Source of the DNA: Bacteroidota bacterium
GTDB lineage: Bacteria; Bacteroidota; Bacteroidia; Chitinophagales; LD1
Direction: 5' to 3'
Length of the DNA: 64,000 bases
Assembly (NCBI GenBank): GCA_947479455.1
Contig: CANJZE010000010.1
Location: forward strand, 57,696 to 121,695
Shown here in pieces: positions 37,404 through 48,012 of the stretch. Numbering within the stretch: the first letter of the stretch is position 1; each line of letters starts with the position of its first letter. Below the pieces are notes generated by a model. The model worked only from the letters and a program-made list of their open reading frames with translations, made no database searches and was not told where the DNA came from. The position numbers and the translations under genes were made by a program.

Positions 37404-40013
37404 CTATTCCTTTTCCTCCTTCTTCTTTTTATTTCCCAGTCGAGCCATTGCATCTGTAGCTTCACTCATGATAAGGTCATAGTTGCTTACATCTTCGAGT
37501 AATTGCGCTTTTACTGCGGCACTTTGTTCGCTGCCGGCATCACCTTGCGCTCTTTTCCTTTTGTCGTCAAATGCTTTTATAATTCTTTTCAGAGAACCCT
37601 TAGCGGCACCAGTTAAATAATGGCTATCGGTTATCAAGCCCCGCTCTTCAATGGTTTTAATGCCCTGCAACACCGTGTTCTTTTCCATGCGCATTAAAAA
37701 ATTAGCATAGAAATAAAATAACCGGTACATGGTGTAGCCTCCTATGCTTTGCAACTTGTTTTCAAAAAAATCTACATAGCTCACATCGCCACTCTTGGCA
37801 TATACATCGGCAACCGCATCTAAAATGTCGTGGTTCTTTTCACTCTCAAAGTTCTTGGCCTTTTCCAAGGCCTTTTTTGAATCCTCATCGTTTAGTGCTT
37901 TAAGCGCTGCGCCTGCCACTTTATACGAAATATCATTCGTAGCATCATCAAACAACAATTTATATGCACTGCCCTTTTCCAAACTAAGTCTGTGAATAGC
38001 CTCTTTGCGCACGGCAGATTCTTTATCGTTTTTTGCCAAGCCTGCAATGGTTTCTAGTACGGTGTCTTTATCGACTCCGTTAAAACTCAATTCTTTTATG
38101 GCGTATTCGCGCAGTGCAGGTGCGTGATCTTTTAAGGCAGCAACTAAAACTGCATTTGCAGCGGTGCTTGTTTTTTTTACTTCTTGCAATTTCTCCATTG
38201 CTTCTAACCGAGGTGCAAAAAGCGTAGCGTGCTGATATTGGAAAATATAATTGTCGGTCGTTTTGTTTTCCTTTTTTTCGCAAAGCACAACACGCTCCGC
38301 ATCAAAATCAATCAGGTCGGGTTTACCGTTTGCCTTAAACGCAAACACCTGCGATTTCTTTTTAAGGGTGGCTTCAAAAATATCTTCGCTATTGCCATAC
38401 CACACAGATACTTTAAAAGGTAACTGGTAAGTAATGTCTTTATCAATATTGCTTTTTTGCTCTATGCTCACATACACACTATCGGCATCGTAACTGTAAG
38501 TAATATCAAGCACAGGGTGACCTGCGTTGAGAAACCACTCGTTGAAAAAGTAATTCAAGTCGGTGCCGGTAACTTCTTCAAATGCCAAACGCAATTGATG
38601 AATTTCAACGGACTTAAACTGATTGGTTTTTAAATACAATTCGAGCGATTTAAAAAATGCATCATCACCAATAATGTAGCGTAGATAATGCAAGAGCAAT
38701 CCGCCTTTCTCGTAACTGTGGCGGTCAAACATATCTTCGCGGTCTTCATAATAAAATCGAACGAGGTCTACATTTGTTCCTGTTGCCTCTGCCAAATAAA
38801 GTGTATAGTTGTTGTGAAGTTTTACATCTGCTGCTGCTCTACCGTATTTGTATTCGTTCCACAAGTACTCACCGTAAGTAGCAAACGATTCGTTGAGCGG
38901 AGTGTTGCTCCAACTTTCGCAGGTAACCAAATCGCCAAACCACTGGTGAAACAATTCATGACTGATAACATCTTCGTTGTTTTCATCGAGCAGTTCGCGC
39001 GCAGTACGCTGTATGCTTTCATGATGCAAGGTGGCGGATGTGTTTTCCATGGCACCGCTTACATAGTCGCGTACGACCACTTGTGCGTACTTCTGCCACG
39101 GATAATCAAAGCCAAGTTTTTGCGAAAAGAATTCCATCATCTCGGGTGTGTTACCAAAAATTTGTTTGGCATAAGGAGCGTATTCTTTTTCTACATAATA
39201 ATTTACGGGCACATCGCGCCACATGTCGTTCGTGATAGCAAAATCGCCAATGGCCATCATGACTAAATAGGGTGCGTGCTTCAAATCCATTTTCCAATAA
39301 TCGGTCACCAGTGAATCGTTAATGGTCACTGATGAAATCAAGGTGCCATTGCTGAGTGAAGAATATTTTTTGAGATGCGTGATGTAAATATCATCAGTGC
39401 ATTTTTGATTTGGTTTGTCGATGGTTGGGAACCAACAAGAGTTTGATTCGGTTTCGCCTTGTGTCCAAATTTGAATTGGTTTGGTAGAATCTTTCCCTAG
39501 CGGATTGATGAAATACAAACCTTTGTCTTCATTTATAGCGGCACTGCCACCGCTTTTTCTTTCTTCGGGTTTGGCCGTGTAGTCCACAAAAATTTTGAGC
39601 ATTTCACCGGCTTCATATTTTTTATCTAACAGAATTTTTAGTTCAAACGAATCGTAACTGTAGTGCAGTGGCAGATGACTACCATCGGTTTTTACCAAAC
39701 TCAATTCATGAATGTCAAACTGCTTGGCATCGAGGGTTAGCGCATACTGCGGATAGAAATGCGGCTGAAGGGTAATGGTAACTTTGCCAAAAAGTTGTTG
39801 CTTGCTGTAATCGAAACTTACTTCGAGTTTGTTGTGCACTAAATCAAAATTTTTAGTAGCAGAAGCACGATACGGATTTTCACGGGAGGCAGTAATTTCT
39901 ATAGTGTCGAGATGGATGGTCTCCATGCCTTTGGAAGTGATTGATTTTTTTGTACTAGTGCACCCAGCTAGACACAGAAAGAAACAAGTTGCCATAAGAA
40001 GACGAGGATGCAT
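37404..40013 (-). CDS. M1 family aminopeptidase, lipoprotein, HEAT-like C-terminus
   Basis: 'SGAMENTSAT', 'DVISHELFHQWFGDLVTCESWSNTPLNESFATYGE'; lipobox 'CFFLCLAGCTS'. Start refined from 40127. Confidence 0.93.
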   Translation of the reverse strand: MHPRLLMATCFFLCLAGCTSTKKSITSKGMETIHLDTIEITASRENPYRASATKNFDLVHNKLEVSFDYSKQQLFGKVTITLQPHFYPQYALTLDAKQFDIHELSLVKTDGSHLPLHYSYDSFELKILLDKKYEAGEMLKIFVDYTAKPEERKSGGSAAINEDKGLYFINPLGKDSTKPIQIWTQGETESNSCWFPTIDKPNQKCTDDIYITHLKKYSSLSNGTLISSVTINDSLVTDYWKMDLKHAPYLVMMAIGDFAITNDMWRDVPVNYYVEKEYAPYAKQIFGNTPEMMEFFSQKLGFDYPWQKYAQVVVRDYVSGAMENTSATLHHESIQRTARELLDENNEDVISHELFHQWFGDLVTCESWSNTPLNESFATYGEYLWNEYKYGRAAADVKLHNNYTLYLAEATGTNVDLVRFYYEDREDMFDRHSYEKGGLLLHYLRYIIGDDAFFKSLELYLKTNQFKSVEIHQLRLAFEEVTGTDLNYFFNEWFLNAGHPVLDITYSYDADSVYVSIEQKSNIDKDITYQLPFKVSVWYGNSEDIFEATLKKKSQVFAFKANGKPDLIDFDAERVVLCEKKENKTTDNYIFQYQHATLFAPRLEAMEKLQEVKKTSTAANAVLVAALKDHAPALREYAIKELSFNGVDKDTVLETIAGLAKNDKESAVRKEAIHRLSLEKGSAYKLLFDDATNDISYKVAGAALKALNDEDSKKALEKAKNFESEKNHDILDAVADVYAKSGDVSYVDFFENKLQSIGGYTMYRLFYFYANFLMRMEKNTVLQGIKTIEERGLITDSHYLTGAAKGSLKRIIKAFDDKRKRAQGDAGSEQSAAVKAQLLEDVSNYDLIMSEATDAMARLGNKKKKEEKE

Positions 40014-40073
40014 GAAATTGTTTTGAGGCGTAAAGATGAAAAAATAACGAAGCGGTTTTGGCCGTTTGTATTT

Positions 40074-40186
40074 GCGGCAGGGATAGAACGGAAATCCTTT
40101 TTTTATTTTTTTTGGTTGCATACACATGCTTAGCGGGGCATCAAAAAATAAAAAAAGATTGAAGTGATAGCCCGTTCTTAGCCGCC
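40074..40186. repeat. Imperfect long hairpin-forming element in divergent intergenic region
   Basis: gcggcagggatagaacggaaatccttttttt ... aaaaaagattgaagtgatagcccgttcttagccgcc. Confidence 0.5.
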
Positions 40187-40292
40187 CTAATTCTAGACAA
40201 CTACCTGCCCAATATTTTACACTTGTAAGCGTTGATGTGTTGAAAGCAGATACGTATTACCCATACACGTGCTTACTTTAGAGTAACCAAAA

Positions 40293-40874
40293 ATGCCCTT
40301 GGTAAAAGAAGACATAACCACGCTTACCGATGAAGAGTTGGTTCACCGCTACCGCAACTCGCATGAAACGACATACATAGGCGCGTTGTATCAGCGATAC
40401 ACGCACTTGGTTTATGGCGTGTGTCTTAAATATTTTAAGAGCGAGGCGGCTGCAGAGGATGCGACTATGCATGTTTTTGAAAAACTGATTACAGACTTGA
40501 AGAAACATCATATCACTATGTTTAAGCCCTGGTTACATACCGTGGTAAAAAACCATTGCATGGAAGTGTTTAGAAAAGAAACGGTGGTGAATAAGCATCA
40601 ATCAAAATTGCGGTATGAGTTAAATCAGGTTGTGGAAAATGACGAAGCTGCGCATCTTGATGAGGTAGAGGACAAAGATTTTGTGCTGCAATATTTAAAA
40701 ACGGGTGTAGAATCGTTGAAAGATGAGCAGCGTACTTGTATTGAATTGTTTTATTTGAAGGAGATGAGTTACAGCGAAATTTCGAACATAACAGGTTATG
40801 ATTTCAAGGAAGTAAAGTCAAATATTCAAAACGGAAAACGCAATTTGAAAAATTTTATACAAGCGCAAAAATGA
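40293..40874 (+). CDS. ECF-type RNA polymerase sigma factor
   Basis: 'HVFEKLITDLKKHHI', 'LKDEQRTCIELFYLKEMSYSEISNITGYDFKEVKSNIQNGKRNLK'. Confidence 0.88.
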   Translation: MPLVKEDITTLTDEELVHRYRNSHETTYIGALYQRYTHLVYGVCLKYFKSEAAAEDATMHVFEKLITDLKKHHITMFKPWLHTVVKNHCMEVFRKETVVNKHQSKLRYELNQVVENDEAAHLDEVEDKDFVLQYLKTGVESLKDEQRTCIELFYLKEMSYSEISNITGYDFKEVKSNIQNGKRNLKNFIQAQK

Positions 40875-42139
40875 TAAGCCGGAAGAAAGAAAAGATGAAT
40901 TTTTCTGAACAAGGAATGCTGAATGAGGAAGCTATGTTGGCTTATCTTAATAATGAATTTACGGCTGAAGAAAAGCAGCAATTTGAATTGCTTTTGAAGG
41001 ATGATGCGTTTGCACAAGAAGCACTTGAAGGATTGCAAACTGTTCAGAACAAAACCTCGATTACAACTTCCGTAGCTAACCTCAATAAGAAAATTAGAGA
41101 GCGCAGCGGGCTTAAGGAGAAAACAGGTTTTCAAATTCAACCGAGGGTGTTTGCCTACGCAGCGGGTTTGGTGGGTCTCCTACTTACCATTGGTTTTTTG
41201 CTCACTACTTTTTTGGGAAATAAAAACGAACAGGTGGCTATGCAAATCGAAAAACTAAACGAACAAAGCTTGCTGGAACAAAAGGTGGAGCAACCAAATT
41301 TAGTTCCTGCAAACGAACAAGTGGTTACTGATTCAGTGGTTAATACTTCTAGTACTGTGATTAATGTAAGTGGTGCTACGGCACCAACAGGAACAATTGC
41401 TGAGGAGTCTGCCTTGCGAAAAAAAGATGAGCCCGTTACGCTTGCTAAAACTACCCAGGGAATAATTAGTAGCACAGGAAGTGCCGGCAAAGCCAATCAA
41501 ACGATTGTGACTAATTCTACTTTAACTGCAACCAGTAATAATGCTGCTTCTCCTGCCGCAATTCCTGCTTCGGTTGCACTTAACGATAAGGGGAAAGCAA
41601 AAGAAGAATTAGCCAAAGATGAAAACAATGCGATTAAGGAAGTTGTGGCTAAGAGCGAGAAGAAAGCGGCCGAGAAAAATGGTTACGCTAAAGACCAAAA
41701 CACAACGAAACAAAATGATGACAAAGCTCCTACCACTCAAAAAGTTGTGAGAGGAAGTATTGTAGAAACGGAAGAACTGGACAAAGCAAATGTGGTGACG
41801 ATAGATGATGCAATGCGAAATTTCAATAGCGGTGATTACAAAAAATCTTCGCAACAGTTTGATGAGATTTTACGTGAAACACCAAAAAGCGCTGATGCAC
41901 TTTATTTTGGAGGTATAAGTGATTACATCAATGGAAACACAAAAAAAAGTGAAAAAAATTTTGACCGATTGCTGAAAGAGGGAACCAAATTTGTTGAAGG
42001 CAGCAAATGGTATAAAGCAAACATACTATTGCAAAAAGGTAAGAAAGACGATGCCAAAAAACTTTTAGACGAACTAACGAATACAGGCGGCTCGTACCGC
42101 GAAAGAGCAGCAAAGAAAAAGGTGGATGCGGGATTGTAA
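40871..42139 (+). CDS. Single-TM protein with anti-sigma-like N-terminus and TPR C-terminus
   Basis: ATGA overlap with sigma gene; N-terminal 'NEEAMLAYLNNEFTAEEKQQFELLLKDDAFAQEALEGLQ', TM, Ser/Thr/Ala-rich linker, C-terminal TPR. Confidence 0.7.
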   Translation: MISRKKEKMNFSEQGMLNEEAMLAYLNNEFTAEEKQQFELLLKDDAFAQEALEGLQTVQNKTSITTSVANLNKKIRERSGLKEKTGFQIQPRVFAYAAGLVGLLLTIGFLLTTFLGNKNEQVAMQIEKLNEQSLLEQKVEQPNLVPANEQVVTDSVVNTSSTVINVSGATAPTGTIAEESALRKKDEPVTLAKTTQGIISSTGSAGKANQTIVTNSTLTATSNNAASPAAIPASVALNDKGKAKEELAKDENNAIKEVVAKSEKKAAEKNGYAKDQNTTKQNDDKAPTTQKVVRGSIVETEELDKANVVTIDDAMRNFNSGDYKKSSQQFDEILRETPKSADALYFGGISDYINGNTKKSEKNFDRLLKEGTKFVEGSKWYKANILLQKGKKDDAKKLLDELTNTGGSYRERAAKKKVDAGL

Positions 42140-42151
42140 ACTCGCCAGAAA

Positions 42152-43183
42152 TTAAACAGCCGAACTAAACTGTTTCAAAAAACGAATATCATTTTCGAAG
42201 AAAAGGCGAAGGTCGTTAATTTGATATTTGAGCATGGTTATTCTTTCAATACCCATGCCGAAGGCGAATCCGGAATATTTTTTAGGATCGAGCTTGCAGT
42301 TTTCCAGCACTGCAGGATCCACCATTCCGCAGCCGCCAATTTCTACCCAACCAGATTGTTTGCAAACGGGGCAACCCTTTCCACCGCACACAAAACACGA
42401 AATATCCATTTCGGCACTTGGCTCGGTGAAAGGAAAAAACGAAGGGCGGAAACGCGTTTCGACATTTTTGCCAAACATTTCTTGCGCAAAATAATACATG
42501 GTCTGTTTTAAATCGGCAAACGAAACGTGCTCGTCAATATACAAACCCTCCACCTGATGAAAAGTGCAATGTGCGCGTGCTGAAATAGTTTCGTTGCGGT
42601 AAACGCGCCCCGGAAAAATATAACGTAGTGGAGGCTTCTCACTTTCCATTTTGCGAATTTGCACCGATGAAGTGTGTGTGCGCAGCATCAGGTTTTTATC
42701 TTCAGTCAAAAAGAAAGTATCCTGCATGTCACGCGCAGGGTGATCCAGTGGCGTGTTGAGCGCGGTGAAGTTGTGCCAGTCATCTTCAATCTCGGGTCCT
42801 TCGGCAACCACAAAACCAATGCGCGAAAAAATGCTGATGATTTTATTGCGGACAATGCTGAGCGGATGTCTCGAGCCCAAAGGGATATCATAACCCGGTG
42901 CGGTTAAATCAGGAATTTCTTTCGATGCAGATTTACCCGAATCGAAATTCAATTTCAATTCTTCGAGTTTTGCTTCGGCAGTCGCTTTCAACGTATTCAT
43001 CAACTGTCCGTATTCTTTTTTGCGCTCACCTGGTAGTTGACCCATTGCTCCAAAAAGGTCTTTCAAAATCCCTTTGGTGCCGAGATATTTAATACGAAAC
43101 TGCTCCGCCTGCTCGGCATTTTCTGCCACTGCGGTTTTAATTTCTTCCAATACCGAATTCGCTTTATCAAAAATTTCCTGCAT
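42152..43183 (-). CDS. pheS: Phenylalanine--tRNA ligase alpha subunit
   Basis: 'GSRHPLSIVRNKIISIFSRIGF', 'RTHTSSVQIRKM', 'TEPSAEMDISCFVCGGKGC', 'FAFGMGIERITMLKYQINDLR'. Start refined from 43351. Confidence 0.96.
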   Translation of the reverse strand: MQEIFDKANSVLEEIKTAVAENAEQAEQFRIKYLGTKGILKDLFGAMGQLPGERKKEYGQLMNTLKATAEAKLEELKLNFDSGKSASKEIPDLTAPGYDIPLGSRHPLSIVRNKIISIFSRIGFVVAEGPEIEDDWHNFTALNTPLDHPARDMQDTFFLTEDKNLMLRTHTSSVQIRKMESEKPPLRYIFPGRVYRNETISARAHCTFHQVEGLYIDEHVSFADLKQTMYYFAQEMFGKNVETRFRPSFFPFTEPSAEMDISCFVCGGKGCPVCKQSGWVEIGGCGMVDPAVLENCKLDPKKYSGFAFGMGIERITMLKYQINDLRLFFENDIRFLKQFSSAV

Positions 43184-43218
43184 GGGGCGAAAATAAAAAT
43201 TGTGAGAGGATATTATTC

Positions 43219-43812
43219 TTAACCAAACAACAACTTCGCTGTTTGAAGCATCGCGAGCAGAATCAACAATCCGCCAATCATTCGATTCAGGAAAATTGCA
43301 TTGAGTTTTAATTGCGACACTAGTTTTTTTCCGGCATAAGAATAAAGCCAAAGCACTGCAATTGTGCCGATACTGCAGAGTAAACTAAAAAGCGCTATGG
43401 AGAAAACTTCCTTTTGTACCCAGCCTTTATCTATCACATAAATTCCCCAAACTAACCAAAATGGAATTTGCAGCGGATTGAAAATGGCAATCAAAACTCC
43501 TCGTTTTATGCCCGAAGAAAATTGTTGGTCGGAATCAGGATTTGCTTTTTGTAGAATACTGAAAATTCCGAGTGCTAAAAAAATTGCCACACCTGCCCAA
43601 TCTAAAACAAGAATTAACTCAGGCTGACGAAGTAAGCGCTCCAACCCTCGCAAACAGAAAAAACAATAAACGAATTCCATTATTGCAGCAAACAGAATGA
43701 ACAACCACACGCGTTTGTGTTTGTCGTTAACCGAAAGCTGAACCACCGTTAGGTTAATATTGCCTACGGGTAGGTATCCGATAAAACCGAGAATGAATCC
43801 GATGAAAATCAT
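43219..43812 (-). CDS. LysE family transporter
   Basis: 'GFILGFIGYLPVGNINLTVVQLSVN' LysE-like N-terminus, 5-6 TM. Confidence 0.75.
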   Translation of the reverse strand: MIFIGFILGFIGYLPVGNINLTVVQLSVNDKHKRVWLFILFAAIMEFVYCFFCLRGLERLLRQPELILVLDWAGVAIFLALGIFSILQKANPDSDQQFSSGIKRGVLIAIFNPLQIPFWLVWGIYVIDKGWVQKEVFSIALFSLLCSIGTIAVLWLYSYAGKKLVSQLKLNAIFLNRMIGGLLILLAMLQTAKLLFG

Positions 43813-43900
43813 TTTTATTCTTTATGGGCGAAAGATGTTTCTTTTACTTTGTTCTCAAAAAACAATTTTATTTGACCGAAGAAATTTCACACCAACGCGT

Positions 43901-45496
43901 ATGTCAGTATTTCAATCAAAAATAAATCGCAACTCCGAAAGCTATCAGCGCAACCTAGCGATGATGAAAGAAAAAATTGTTGAGCTCGAAGCCAAACAAA
44001 AGGAAGCACTTTTTCAAGGCGAAGAAAAATATCTGGCGCGCACTAAAAAAGCCGGTCGCCTTTTAGCGCGCGAAAGAATTGAAATGTTGCTCGATGTAGA
44101 TTCTCCTTTCATGGAGCTTTGTCCGTTTGCCGGTTGGGGCACCGATGGTTTCGGCACTGGTGGAACAGTAGTGGCAGGCATGGGTTTTGTGAGCGGCAGA
44201 ATGAGTATGCTCAACTCAAACGTAGGAACAATTAAAGGCGGAGCAATTGATTATGCCACCTTACAAAAAGGTTTACGCATTGGTGAAATTGCTACTGAAA
44301 ATAAGTTGCCCATGATAAACATGGTAGAGAGCGCAGGTGCCAATCTTCCTGACCAGGCCAAGATTTTTAATTACGGAGGAGCAAATTTCCGTGGCATAAC
44401 ACAGCGAAGCAAACAGGGAATTCCAACCATCAGTATCGTATTCGGAAGTAGTACTGCCGGTGGTGCATACATACCCGGAATGAGCGATTACGTAATTATG
44501 GTGAAGAACGAAGCCAAAGTTTTTTTGGCTGGTCCACCATTGGTAAAAATGGCAACCAACGAAGTTACCGATGAGGAAAGCTTAGGCGGAGCAAAAATGC
44601 ACAGCACTGTTTCGGGCGTTTCTGATTATATGGCCGAAGATGAAATGGATGGAATTCGTTTGGCAAGAGAAATTATTTCTTGTTTAAAGACGGAAGACGG
44701 AAGACAGGAAACAGAAGAAATACAAGAACCAAAATACAACAAGGAAGAAATTCTCGGAGTTGTTTCTGCCGATGTGCGCATTCCCTTCGATCAGCGCGAA
44801 TTAATTGCGCGAATTGTGGATGGCAGCGAGTTCTCTGAATTTAAACCCGCTTATGGAAGCACACTTATCACTGGTTATGCAAAAATCAACGGTTATCAAA
44901 TAGGAATCATTGCTAACAATGGCGTTCTGTTTTCAGAAGCGGCTAATAAAGGTGCGCACTTCATTCAGCTGTGCAATCAAAACAATACTCCGCTTTTGTT
45001 TCTTCAAAATATTACCGGTTTCATGGTCGGAAAAAAATATGAAGAGGAAGGAATTATAAAACATGGTGCAAAATTGATTAACGCGGTGAGCAATTCAACA
45101 GTTCCTGCTATCACCATCATCACCGGTGCAAGTTATGGTGCAGGTAATTATGCCATGTGCGGTCGCGCTTACAAACCACGTTTCCTTTTCAGCTATCCGC
45201 ATTCAAAAATTGCAGTTATGGGCCCCGACCAGTTAGCAGGTGTAATGCAAACCATCGGCAGACAAGCCGCAGAGAAATCTGGAATTCAATACGATGAAGA
45301 GCAGGGCAAAGCAATGTCGGAGTACATGGTTAAAGAAGCAGAGAAACAAAGTAACGCCTGGTATGCTAGCGGGCAACTTTGGGATGATGGAGTTATTGAC
45401 CCACGCGAAACCAGAAATTATTTGAAGTTCTGTTTGGATGTAATTCATCGAACAGAATTTAAAGGAGCCGAAGGGTTTGGTGTGTTTAGAATGTAA
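43901..45496 (+). CDS. Acyl-CoA carboxylase carboxyltransferase (beta) subunit
   Basis: 'GTIKGGAIDYATLQKGLRI', 'FGSSTAGGAYIPGMSDYVIMVK', 'ITGASYGAGNYAMCGRAYKPRF', 'MGPDQLAGVM'. Start refined from 43760. Confidence 0.9.
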   Translation: MSVFQSKINRNSESYQRNLAMMKEKIVELEAKQKEALFQGEEKYLARTKKAGRLLARERIEMLLDVDSPFMELCPFAGWGTDGFGTGGTVVAGMGFVSGRMSMLNSNVGTIKGGAIDYATLQKGLRIGEIATENKLPMINMVESAGANLPDQAKIFNYGGANFRGITQRSKQGIPTISIVFGSSTAGGAYIPGMSDYVIMVKNEAKVFLAGPPLVKMATNEVTDEESLGGAKMHSTVSGVSDYMAEDEMDGIRLAREIISCLKTEDGRQETEEIQEPKYNKEEILGVVSADVRIPFDQRELIARIVDGSEFSEFKPAYGSTLITGYAKINGYQIGIIANNGVLFSEAANKGAHFIQLCNQNNTPLLFLQNITGFMVGKKYEEEGIIKHGAKLINAVSNSTVPAITIITGASYGAGNYAMCGRAYKPRFLFSYPHSKIAVMGPDQLAGVMQTIGRQAAEKSGIQYDEEQGKAMSEYMVKEAEKQSNAWYASGQLWDDGVIDPRETRNYLKFCLDVIHRTEFKGAEGFGVFRM

Positions 45497-45616
45497 ACCC
45501 CTAAATCCCCTAAAGGGGACTTGAATACAAATACAATTAAAGAGCAATCAGAAATTTATGAAGAGCAATTCAAATGATAGTGACAACTCTAAAGCCCCCT
45601 TTAGGGGGTTGGGGGT
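45496..45616. repeat. Pair of oppositely oriented REP-like GC-rich palindromic repeats
   Basis: aacccctaaatcccctaaaggggactt (45496-45522) and aaagccccctttagggggttgggggt (45591-45616). Confidence 0.6.
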
Positions 45617-47582
45617 GATCAAAAAAATATTAGTTGCGAATAGAGGCGAAATTGCCATTCGTGTTATGCGCACCGCAGCGGAAATGGGAATTAAGACTGT
45701 AGCTGTTTTTTCCGAAGCCGATAAAAATGCGTTGTTTGTAAAACGTGCAGATGAGGCTATTTGTATTGGAGGAAATGCCGCGGCAGAAAGTTATTTAGTG
45801 CAGGATAAAATTATTGCGGCTGCCAAACAAACCGGTGCAGACGCGATTCACCCGGGTTATGGTTTTCTTTCAGAAAACGCAACCTTCTCAAAACGTTGTG
45901 CCGATGAAGGCATCATTTTCATTGGTCCATCGGCTGATGTAATTACCCAATTAGGCTCAAAAATTGGTGCAAAAGAAATTGCGATAAAAGCGAAAGTTCC
46001 AACAGTGCCTGGGTATAACGGTAAAGACCAAACTACTGCAACACTTAAAAAAGAAGCGGAGAAAATTGGTTTTCCTGTTTTGATAAAAGCCAGTGCAGGT
46101 GGTGGTGGTAAGGGAATGCGCATTGTAAATTCTGCTAGTGAAAGTGAAACTGCTATTGATGCTGCCAAGCGCGAAGCCGAAAAAAGTTTTGGTGACGGAA
46201 CTGTTTTGATTGAAAAGTATTTTCCGAAAGCTAAGCATATCGAGATTCAAATTTTTGGTGACGCACACGAGAACTACATTCATTTGTTTGAACGCGAATG
46301 CTCCATGCAAAGACGCTATCAAAAAGTAATTGAAGAAAGTCCTTCGCCTTCGCTCACGAATGAGTTGCGCGAACAAATGGGTAAAGCCGCAGTGCAGTTA
46401 GCCGCAGCAGTAAAATACACGGGAGCTGGAACGGTGGAGTTTCTTTACAGTGCCGAGGAAAAATCTTTTTTCTTTTTAGAAGTGAATACACGCTTACAAG
46501 TGGAACATCCGGTTACTGAAGAAACTACAGGATTAGATTTGGTGCGTCTGCAAATTGATGTAGCTCAAGGCAAACCGCTTGTTGTAAAGCAAAATGAAAT
46601 TAAACAGCAAGGGCATTCCATCGAATGCAGAATTTGTGCGGAGGATGCGGAGAATAATTTTTTTCCGGCCACTGGTGAAATTCTTTTTTACAACGAGCCT
46701 TGCTTAAAAGGTTTGCGTTTTGACAGTGGAATGCAAACAGGTTCTGAAGTGCCTGTGCATTATGATTCGATGGTGGCGAAGGTTATTGCTACTGGCAAGG
46801 ACAGAAAAGAAGCCATTCAGAAAATGTTGTTGGGTTTAGATAAATATGCGGTGTTGGGCGTTACCACAAACAAAGATTTTCAAAAAGAACTTCTTCAACA
46901 CAAAAATTTTGTTGACGGAAGTTTTGATACCAAATTGATTGAACGTGATTTCTCTTCTTACAAAAAAACGCCAACCGAATATGAAATAAGCGAAATGGCT
47001 ATTGCTGCTCTTTTGTTTGATTGGTCAAGGAGAAAGCAAAGCGAGCAGGTTTCGCATTCGTTGAATGGCTGGAGAAATATTTTCTACTCCACACAAAATT
47101 TTGAAATTGAATTTGCCGAACAGAGAATAAAGTTGGAGTACCGTTACCGCCAAAATAATCAATTCGATGTTTCGAATAATGGCAAAACCTATTCTGTAGA
47201 ATTGGTGAGCGCGAAAGAGAATCAAGTTGTTTTCTCAATAGAAAATCATCGTCAATCATTTTTTATTGCCCAAAACAGAAACGCTATTTTTATTCAGCAC
47301 CCAACGGCAGGCACTTTTAACTTTACGTTGATTCCACGTTTTATTGAACCGGGAAATGCTGTAGCTAAAGGTGGTTATACTGCTCCAATGCCCGGAGAAA
47401 TTGTGAAAGTTTTGGTGAAAGCAGGAGACAAAATCCAATCGGGCAAAGGACTATTAGTCATGAGTTCAATGAAAATGGAAACCACTATTGAAGCCCACAC
47501 TGATGGAGAAGTGGAAGAAGTTTTTGTTACAGAAAAGGCATTTGTTGAAGCAAATACATTGCTGCTTAAAATGAAAGAGTGA
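45615..47582 (+). CDS. Biotin carboxylase / BCCP (alpha) subunit of acyl-CoA carboxylase
   Basis: '[25 protein letters not shown]', '[13 protein letters not shown]', '[12 protein letters not shown]', '[16 protein letters not shown]', biotinyl '[13 protein letters not shown]'. GTG start at 45615 proposed; the ATG ORF begins at 45558. Confidence 0.92.
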   Translation: MIKKILVANRGEIAIRVMRTAAEMGIKTVAVFSEADKNALFVKRADEAICIGGNAAAESYLVQDKIIAAAKQTGADAIHPGYGFLSENATFSKRCADEGIIFIGPSADVITQLGSKIGAKEIAIKAKVPTVPGYNGKDQTTATLKKEAEKIGFPVLIKASAGGGGKGMRIVNSASESETAIDAAKREAEKSFGDGTVLIEKYFPKAKHIEIQIFGDAHENYIHLFERECSMQRRYQKVIEESPSPSLTNELREQMGKAAVQLAAAVKYTGAGTVEFLYSAEEKSFFFLEVNTRLQVEHPVTEETTGLDLVRLQIDVAQGKPLVVKQNEIKQQGHSIECRICAEDAENNFFPATGEILFYNEPCLKGLRFDSGMQTGSEVPVHYDSMVAKVIATGKDRKEAIQKMLLGLDKYAVLGVTTNKDFQKELLQHKNFVDGSFDTKLIERDFSSYKKTPTEYEISEMAIAALLFDWSRRKQSEQVSHSLNGWRNIFYSTQNFEIEFAEQRIKLEYRYRQNNQFDVSNNGKTYSVELVSAKENQVVFSIENHRQSFFIAQNRNAIFIQHPTAGTFNFTLIPRFIEPGNAVAKGGYTAPMPGEIVKVLVKAGDKIQSGKGLLVMSSMKMETTIEAHTDGEVEEVFVTEKAFVEANTLLLKMKE

Positions 47583-47631
47583 GATTTTCTCCGCTGATTC
47601 CAATTCTCAAATTATTTTACTTTCGCCCGCT

Positions 47632-47982
47632 ATGTTTATAACCGTTTACAAATCGAAACTTCATCGCGTTACTGTAACCCAGGCCGACCTCAATTATATT
47701 GGCAGTATTACAGTTGACGAAAATTTAATGGAAGCCGCAAATCTGGTAGAGCACGAGCGTGTGCAAATTGTGAACGTGAACAACGGAGAGCGTTTAGAAA
47801 CTTACGTCATAAAAGGAGAGCGTGGCTCAGGAACTATTTGTTTGAATGGCCCTGCAGCACGTAAAGTTTCTGTAGGTGATATCATCATTGTAATCTCATA
47901 CTGCATGGTGAGTACAGACGAATATAAAACTCACAAACCAGTTACGGTTCATGTAAATTCTTCTAATCAGATTACTGATTAA
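47632..47982 (+). CDS. panD: Aspartate 1-decarboxylase
   Basis: '[55 protein letters not shown]' with GS processing site. Confidence 0.95.
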   Translation: MFITVYKSKLHRVTVTQADLNYIGSITVDENLMEAANLVEHERVQIVNVNNGERLETYVIKGERGSGTICLNGPAARKVSVGDIIIVISYCMVSTDEYKTHKPVTVHVNSSNQITD

Positions 47983-48012
47983 GTATAACGAGATGATTGA
48001 ATTCACAACCCT

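Noticed and set aside
37404-37996. HEAT-like tail of the M1 peptidase as an undescribed domain
   Set aside because: HEAT-like C-termini are usual for M1 aminopeptidases.
38688-39266. 192-aa ORF on + strand antisense to the M1 aminopeptidase
   Set aside because: Composition is typical of shadow translation; fully overlaps a strongly supported gene on the other strand.
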